Shown in pieces: positions 30,799 through 33,967 of a stretch of DNA of 33,967 nt. Each line of letters begins with the position of its first letter. The first letter of the stretch is position 1. The DNA comes from a virus: positions 1 through 33,967 of the IMG/VR virus record IMGVR_UViG_3300020420_000861. One strand, given 5' to 3'. Position numbers and translations under genes: made by a program. A model generated the notes under the pieces. The model saw nothing but the letters and a program-made list of their open reading frames with translations. It ran no database searches and was not told where the DNA came from.

Positions 30799-30872
30799 CC
30801 TCCTCGGCCGGATGGTGTTCGGGAGGCGTCTTATAAGCGTCTTGAAGCAGAGTTCAATTCTCTGGGGGAGGA
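30799..30872 (+). tRNA. Candidate degenerate tRNA-Ile (anticodon TAT, 30832-30834)
   Basis: Cloverleaf: acceptor CCTCCTC / GGGGAGG (one wobble), anticodon stem GGCGT / GCGTC with loop CTTATAA, T-arm CAGAG-TTCAATT-CTCTG fitting TTCRANY exactly, discriminator A. D-arm is weak and the usual U8 is a G; CTA stands in place of CCA. Anticodon UAU would read AUA. Ile identity elements C4-G69, C29-G41 and A73 fit. Could be a decaying or unusual tRNA. Confidence 0.55.
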
Positions 30873-30894
30873 CTACAATTTATTGGAGGTTAGT

Positions 30895-31116
30895 GTGAAA
30901 AGACTTATAATGGAAAATTTGCCAACATCACAGAAAAGGCAACATTTAGATACGCTAGTCAGTGGTATTTTTTGTGACTTACAGCAACTTGATGAGAATG
31001 TAGATTTACACAGTATATACAGGATTATTAAAGTGCTGCACGATGAACAAGACCTATTTATCTTTAGTGATGGTACGGTTGCAGCAACAAAGAAGGGACT
31101 TAATAAGTATGGATAG
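30895..31116 (+). CDS. Unknown small protein
   Basis: 73 residues from GTG at 30895, five bases after GGAGG; the open frame extends upstream through the tRNAs, which cannot be coding. Helical, acidic, with a C-terminal FIFSDGTVAATKKGLNKYG. No family recognised. Confidence 0.65.
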   Translation: MKRLIMENLPTSQKRQHLDTLVSGIFCDLQQLDENVDLHSIYRIIKVLHDEQDLFIFSDGTVAATKKGLNKYG

Positions 31117-31127
31117 GAGGATTGCTG

Positions 31128-31289
31128 ATGCGTTCGGACAAGTGGTGTTACTATTCAGACCCAGATTTAAAAACAGAGAAAATCCTCAAGGTGAACGTAC
31201 CAATATCTAAACGTCAAGCAATTTTTATTATAAAAAAAAGATTGCAAATTTCAAAAATTTATTATATTATTAGTTGTAAATCGAAATGA
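31128..31289 (+). CDS. Unknown tiny protein
   Basis: 53 residues; GGAGG seven bases upstream, ATG at 31128. KVNVPISKRQAIFIIKKRL and aromatic ISKIYYIISCKSK follow. It overlaps the promoter at 31242. Resembles nothing I recognise; support is ribosome site plus spacing. Confidence 0.5.
   Translation: MRSDKWCYYSDPDLKTEKILKVNVPISKRQAIFIIKKRLQISKIYYIISCKSK
31242..31270 (+). promoter_or_regulatory. Sigma-70-like promoter
   Basis: TTGCAA (31242-31247), 17-base spacer, TATTAT (31265-31270), 33 bases before the ATG at 31303. Confidence 0.55.
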
Positions 31290-31302
31290 ACGGAGGTCTT
31301 TC

Positions 31303-32001
31303 ATGATTAAGCGAATCGAAAAAGCAATTTATTCTGTTAAACTATCTTGTGCTGCTGGTGTTATAACCGAGACAACTACAAATAGATTTTCCGATTTTCT
31401 TAAATCAATTTTAAGGCAGGTAGAAAGTAACAGGACACTTTCAGGTGGTCAGGAAAAATACCTATCTGATATTGAAGAGGTATGTTCTAACAAGTCGATT
31501 GAAGAGTCTCTACAGTGGGCAGTCGACTATAATGATGACCTGAGAGAAGCGGCACTTATATGCGCTCAGTACTACCAGGCACTAGATGATTCGAATCAGG
31601 GCAACTACTTTTCCAAGCAAAGGGAAATTGTCCTCAATGATCCTTCGGGTCATGTATTGAGTAAAAAGCAGTTCAAAGGCATGTGTGGCAATAAGTTTGC
31701 TGTTAAAGTTTTACAAGAGATGAAAAGAGAACCTAAGTTTTCTGTTGGGCAAATGGTCTTACTAAGGTCAACCAATAGACTTGACATGGCACCCATTGCC
31801 AATAGAGGGGCAGCAAGATTTGCCTACAACTTACACCGCGCCGCCGTCAGGGGTGAAAAAGTTATGGCACTTGTAACGTCTGTTGACCCCATACCAATTT
31901 ACAGGGCGTCTAAAGGTGGTAGAGTGTACAGTATTTTACCAGTGGGTTCACAGAATATGCTGTATTCATCCGAGAAAGACCTAAAGAGCGTTAGAACCTA
32001 A
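31303..32001 (+). CDS. Unknown protein with C-terminal SH3-like domain
   Basis: 232 residues; ACGGAGG before ATG. The first half is helical (residues 1-145, with SGGQEKYLSDIEEV and QYYQALDDSN). The second half opens with FSVGQMVLLRST and has MALVTSVDP and YSILPVGSQNMLY, ending in EKDLKSV, the layout of the window's short SH3-like proteins. So the short proteins may derive from, or be recruited alongside, this longer one. It has its own promoter. Confidence 0.75.
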   Translation: MIKRIEKAIYSVKLSCAAGVITETTTNRFSDFLKSILRQVESNRTLSGGQEKYLSDIEEVCSNKSIEESLQWAVDYNDDLREAALICAQYYQALDDSNQGNYFSKQREIVLNDPSGHVLSKKQFKGMCGNKFAVKVLQEMKREPKFSVGQMVLLRSTNRLDMAPIANRGAARFAYNLHRAAVRGEKVMALVTSVDPIPIYRASKGGRVYSILPVGSQNMLYSSEKDLKSVRT

Positions 32002-32201
32002 TGGAGGTTGGTACTCTTGTACAACTTTTTACACGCTCTGTCTTGAGAAGCGAAGAAATTAATATCGGAATCATACTGAAGGGTCCAGAGTGGAGGGGAG
32101 GATTCATAGAGTCTTACTATGTTAAGTGGGCAAATGAACAGGACTTGCTTGATAACCCAGGATGGATGCCTGCAACACACCTAAAGCGTTTTGAAAAATA
32201 A
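32001..32201 (+). CDS. Small SH3-like protein
   Basis: 66 residues; TAATG junction. MEVGTLVQLF, IGIILKGP, SYYVKW and PATHLKRF follow the family pattern: G-x-L-V, GIIL, V-W, a closing L-K-R. The last 15 bases precede a promoter. Confidence 0.75.
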   Translation: MEVGTLVQLFTRSVLRSEEINIGIILKGPEWRGGFIESYYVKWANEQDLLDNPGWMPATHLKRFEK

Positions 32202-32202
32202 T

Positions 32203-32231
32203 TTGACAAACAAAACAAATTTTGAAATAAT
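32203..32231 (+). promoter_or_regulatory. Sigma-70-like promoter
   Basis: TTGACA (32203-32208), 17-base spacer, AATAAT (32226-32231), 33 bases before the ATG at 32264. Confidence 0.55.
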
Positions 32232-32263
32232 ACATTTATATTAAATCTAAAAGGGTTCGATAA

Positions 32264-32494
32264 ATGATTCGATCAAAGAATGAAATGGAACAGCAAAAGT
32301 TGGAGATTGACTTAACTGGTCCTGAAGGCAACGCATACGTATTAATGGGTTATGCTAGAACGTGGGGTAGGCAACTTGGTTGGTCGCAGAACAAAATAAA
32401 TGCTCTAATCAAGGTCATGATGTCTAGCAATTATGAAGTTTTGGTGCAAGTGTTTGACAATCATTTTGGTGACTACGTTACTTTGTGGAGGTGA
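32264..32494 (+). CDS. Small unknown phage protein
   Basis: 76 residues; AAAAGGG upstream. The segment IDLTGPEGNAYVLMGYART and then YEVLVQVFDNHFGD resembles a short family common in phages, near DNA-metabolism genes, of unknown function. Followed at once by the next gene. Confidence 0.75.
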   Translation: MIRSKNEMEQQKLEIDLTGPEGNAYVLMGYARTWGRQLGWSQNKINALIKVMMSSNYEVLVQVFDNHFGDYVTLWR

Positions 32495-32495
32495 T

Positions 32496-32702
32496 ATGAA
32501 TCTGGATTTTATTAACCTAATGGAAGAAGTGATGACTTCAACTATAGCAATGTATTCAGAGTCTGTCTTAAATAGACAGATAAGTTTTGACCGCGCTGTT
32601 AAGGAAATACACTTTGCTACGAAAGCAGACGAATACTTGATTGAAGACGCTCTGTCTGAACATATACTAAAGGTATGTCCACTGAGGGATCAAACAACAT
32701 GA
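32496..32702 (+). CDS. Unknown small helical protein
   Basis: 68 residues from ATG at 32496, after GGAGG; an upstream in-frame ATG at 32433 would create a false signal-like segment. Acidic helical protein (NLMEEVMTSTIAMYSESV). No family recognised. Confidence 0.65.
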   Translation: MNLDFINLMEEVMTSTIAMYSESVLNRQISFDRAVKEIHFATKADEYLIEDALSEHILKVCPLRDQTT

Positions 32703-32806
32703 AAGAGTTTCTTTGGGTCGCTCTTGGTTTTATTCTCGGTTCTGCTATTGGAGTTCATGGTCTTATGGAAATAGTAGATAAAGTATTGAAATTGTTTAAC
32801 TTTTGA
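32699..32806 (+). CDS. Tiny membrane protein
   Basis: 35 residues; ATGA overlap with the previous gene, GAGGG upstream. One hydrophobic segment with Gly (FLWVALGFILGSAIGVHGLM) and a short amphipathic tail. Confidence 0.6.
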   Translation: MKEFLWVALGFILGSAIGVHGLMEIVDKVLKLFNF

Positions 32807-32813
32807 TTTTTAT

Positions 32814-32842
32814 TTGCATTTTTAATTATTTTATGATCTAAT
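32814..32842 (+). promoter_or_regulatory. Sigma-70-like promoter giving a possible leaderless message
   Basis: TTGCAT (32814-32819), 17-base spacer, TCTAAT (32837-32842). The ATG at 32849 lies six bases after the -10 box, so transcription would start at or near the start codon. Confidence 0.45.
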
Positions 32843-32848
32843 ACAAAC

Positions 32849-32923
32849 ATGGAAGCGATAATCATAACAGCAGTATTCTTTACGTCATCGTACTTAATTG
32901 GATACTTGGTTTACGGTGGGTAA
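32849..32923 (+). CDS. Tiny membrane protein, possibly leaderless
   Basis: 24 residues. Nearly all hydrophobic (MEAIIITAVFFTSSYLIGYL then VYGG). No ribosome site is present. Its existence rests on the promoter at the start codon and the neighbouring tiny membrane genes. Confidence 0.4.
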   Translation: MEAIIITAVFFTSSYLIGYLVYGG

Positions 32924-32924
32924 T

Positions 32925-33059
32925 ATGGATGGTTCTTTGTTGGAGTTTCAGTTAGCAGAAATATCTGACTCTATTTGGTCGGTGTTCTGTGCTTTGTTGT
33001 TTGTATCTGGTCTTGGTTTGTGGATCCACGCAACATTTTTCATGGAGGGTGACAAATGA
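32925..33059 (+). CDS. Tiny membrane protein
   Basis: 44 residues. One hydrophobic segment (WSVFCALLFVSGLGLWIHAT) with acidic N-terminus. The previous ORF ends two bases upstream and the next begins with ATGA. Confidence 0.5.
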   Translation: MDGSLLEFQLAEISDSIWSVFCALLFVSGLGLWIHATFFMEGDK

Positions 33060-33238
33060 GAGTGGGTAATTTAGTTCGAGTGAGGAACAGACCTGATTTA
33101 ATTGGGATGATTTTAGAGAGGCATAAGTTCCAATTTATTACGAGGAACTACGTCATATGGAATCACCGTGGTGATATTGTTAACGATGTTGCTGCTGATC
33201 TCTGGTTTAACGATGAAGATTTGGAGTTGGTGCGGTGA
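33056..33238 (+). CDS. Small SH3-like protein
   Basis: 60 residues; GGAGGG upstream. RVGNLVRVRNRPDLIGMILE, NYVIWNHRGD and DLWFNDEDLELV give the paralogue pattern almost without other sequence. Confidence 0.8.
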   Translation: MRVGNLVRVRNRPDLIGMILERHKFQFITRNYVIWNHRGDIVNDVAADLWFNDEDLELVR

Positions 33239-33423
33239 ATATGAATATCTTATATATAGTCGGTCCTTTGTTTGCGATTTTTGCAATGCTGATGATGATT
33301 GCGTTACCACTATCGACAGACCCTTATGATGAAGTCCACTGTGATGACTGCCCAAGCGTAGAATGTCAATGCATACAAGATGTTAAAGGCAACTGGATGC
33401 TAAGTCCAGAAGTGGGCGAGTGA
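33235..33423 (+). CDS. Small membrane-anchored Cys-rich protein
   Basis: 62 residues from GTG at 33235. N-terminal membrane anchor (ILYIVGPLFAIFAMLMMIAL) and an acidic Cys-rich part CDDCPSVECQC. GTGA overlap with the previous gene. It could sit in the periplasm or outer face. Confidence 0.65.
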   Translation: MNMNILYIVGPLFAIFAMLMMIALPLSTDPYDEVHCDDCPSVECQCIQDVKGNWMLSPEVGE

Positions 33424-33614
33424 TGAAAGCAGGCGATTTGGTAATGTGGAAGTACAACGGTGTGTTAAACCCTGATAAGATGGGCATCATCGTCTCGGAC
33501 TATACACAGTCAAGAGGAAAAGATGGTTTTATCCTTAAAAATATCTACTGGATGGATATGCAATGGGTCAGACCGATTGAGCAGCAATACTTGGAGGTTG
33601 TCAGTGGCACTTGA
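33423..33614 (+). CDS. Small SH3-like protein
   Basis: 63 residues from ATG at 33423, with TGATG overlap. KAGDLVMWKYNG, MGIIVSDY, NIYWMDMQWV and EQQYLEVV reproduce the GDLV / GII / W / closing strand layout. Confidence 0.8.
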   Translation: MKAGDLVMWKYNGVLNPDKMGIIVSDYTQSRGKDGFILKNIYWMDMQWVRPIEQQYLEVVSGT

Positions 33615-33795
33615 AACAAAATGCTTGACACCAGACGCAAACTTTACTACAATAATATCTGGAAATAAAGTAGAGTCAAAAGTTATTTTACCATTTCAGA
33701 TTGAACTCAATGAAGAGCAAGCAGAGATTTTAGAAAAACTGATTCATAACCAAATGGAACTTGTACTCAGGTGTTACTTCAATGAAAGTCGGTGA
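33604..33795 (+). CDS. Unknown small protein
   Basis: 63 residues from GTG at 33604, six bases after GGAGG. Beta-rich start then helical ELNEEQAEILEKLIHNQM. Overlaps both neighbours by 11-14 bases. No family recognised. Confidence 0.6.
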   Translation: MALETKCLTPDANFTTIISGNKVESKVILPFQIELNEEQAEILEKLIHNQMELVLRCYFNESR

Positions 33796-33967
33796 TTTAG
33801 TCAAAGGCACTTATGATACGAACAAGTATCGCACAGGAATTATACTTCGTATGGTATCAGATAAGTCATGGGGTGAAGTCGCTCACGTAATTTGGAACTC
33901 AACACCCGTAGGTTTATCACAAACTGGGGCCGTTTGGGTGAAAACCTTGGAGATTATAAGTGAAAGT
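33782..33967 (+). CDS. Small SH3-like protein, 3' end outside window
   Basis: 62 codons visible, running off the window. MKVGDLVKGTYDTNKYRTGI, IILRM, HVIWN and AVWVKTLEIIS match the other family members closely. Starts inside the previous gene. Confidence 0.75.
   Translation, partial: MKVGDLVKGTYDTNKYRTGIILRMVSDKSWGEVAHVIWNSTPVGLSQTGAVWVKTLEIISES

Noticed and set aside
30685-30894. N-terminal extension of the gene at 30895 through the tRNAs
   Set aside because: These bases form tRNA cloverleaves; the GTG after GGAGG at 30885-30889 is a better start.
32433-32495. Signal-peptide-like N-terminus with Cys-Gly-Gly before the gene at 32496
   Set aside because: It is the out-of-frame image of the preceding gene; the ATG at 32496 has GGAGG.

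Overview
This window reads as an internal, densely packed segment of a large lytic tailed-phage genome, probably marine and T4-like in lifestyle. Every supported gene is on the + strand. Genes abut or overlap by a few bases (ATGA, TAATG and TGATG junctions), TTG and GTG starts are common, and no non-coding stretch exceeds about 100 bases. The gene mix is viral: phage-type nucleotide metabolism, a replicative polymerase, an RNA ligase, tRNAs and many tiny membrane or soluble proteins. I see no integrase, attachment site, insertion sequence or CRISPR array, and no obvious capsid, portal or terminase gene, so virion assembly genes probably lie mostly outside the window. The host is not determinable. 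Lipoboxes and an IscU of proteobacterial type suggest a Gram-negative host.

Layout. (1) 1-1592: the C-terminus of a class II ribonucleotide reductase, a small DNA-binding-like protein, a GroES-like cochaperonin and ThyX. (2) 1592-5317: a large lipoprotein with MopE-type Cys/Asp repeats and a vWA domain, then two unknown enzyme-like genes. (3) 5314-12116: a DnaE-type DNA polymerase III alpha subunit, an L,D-transpeptidase-like protein, a HAD phosphatase, dUTPase, an IMPDH/GMP reductase-family enzyme, and small Zn/HTH proteins including a mini-protein with sigma-70 region 4. (4) 12196-19525: an acidic repeat protein likely tied to the virion, a ClpP protease, a possible nuclease-like protein, a GroEL behind a perfect sigma-70 promoter, a holin-like protein, a glutaredoxin and an Hsp20 followed by a strong terminator. 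(5) 19599-26511: possible late genes, a membrane HExxH protein, a UV-damage endonuclease, a SlyD-like FKBP, and many small SH3-like and single-span membrane genes, then tRNA-Arg. (6) 26525-30000: DUF4385, a Dam-type methylase overlapping a probable PD-(D/E)XK restriction endonuclease, IscU, and a T4 Rnl1-type RNA ligase. (7) 30010-33967: a cluster of three tRNAs (one of them a degenerate tRNA-Ile(UAU) candidate), then further small SH3-like and membrane genes to the window end.

How the parts work together. NrdJ, ThyX, dUTPase, the IMPDH/GMPR enzyme and glutaredoxin would feed dNTP synthesis for the phage polymerase. GroES-like, GroEL, Hsp20, SlyD-like FKBP and ClpP form an unusually complete phage-encoded protein-quality set. 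RNA ligase, the HAD phosphatase and the tRNAs fit defence against host tRNA cleavage plus codon-usage compensation. The methylase/endonuclease pair could exclude competing phages or degrade host DNA. Many promoters are near-consensus sigma-70 with a 16-17 base spacer (early/host-dependent), while a different recurrent motif, CTATTTA, precedes likely late genes. The most unusual signals are the expansion of short SH3-like paralogues (about ten) alternating with tiny membrane proteins, the vWA/MopE lipoprotein, the restriction-modification pair next to IscU, and the chaperone set.
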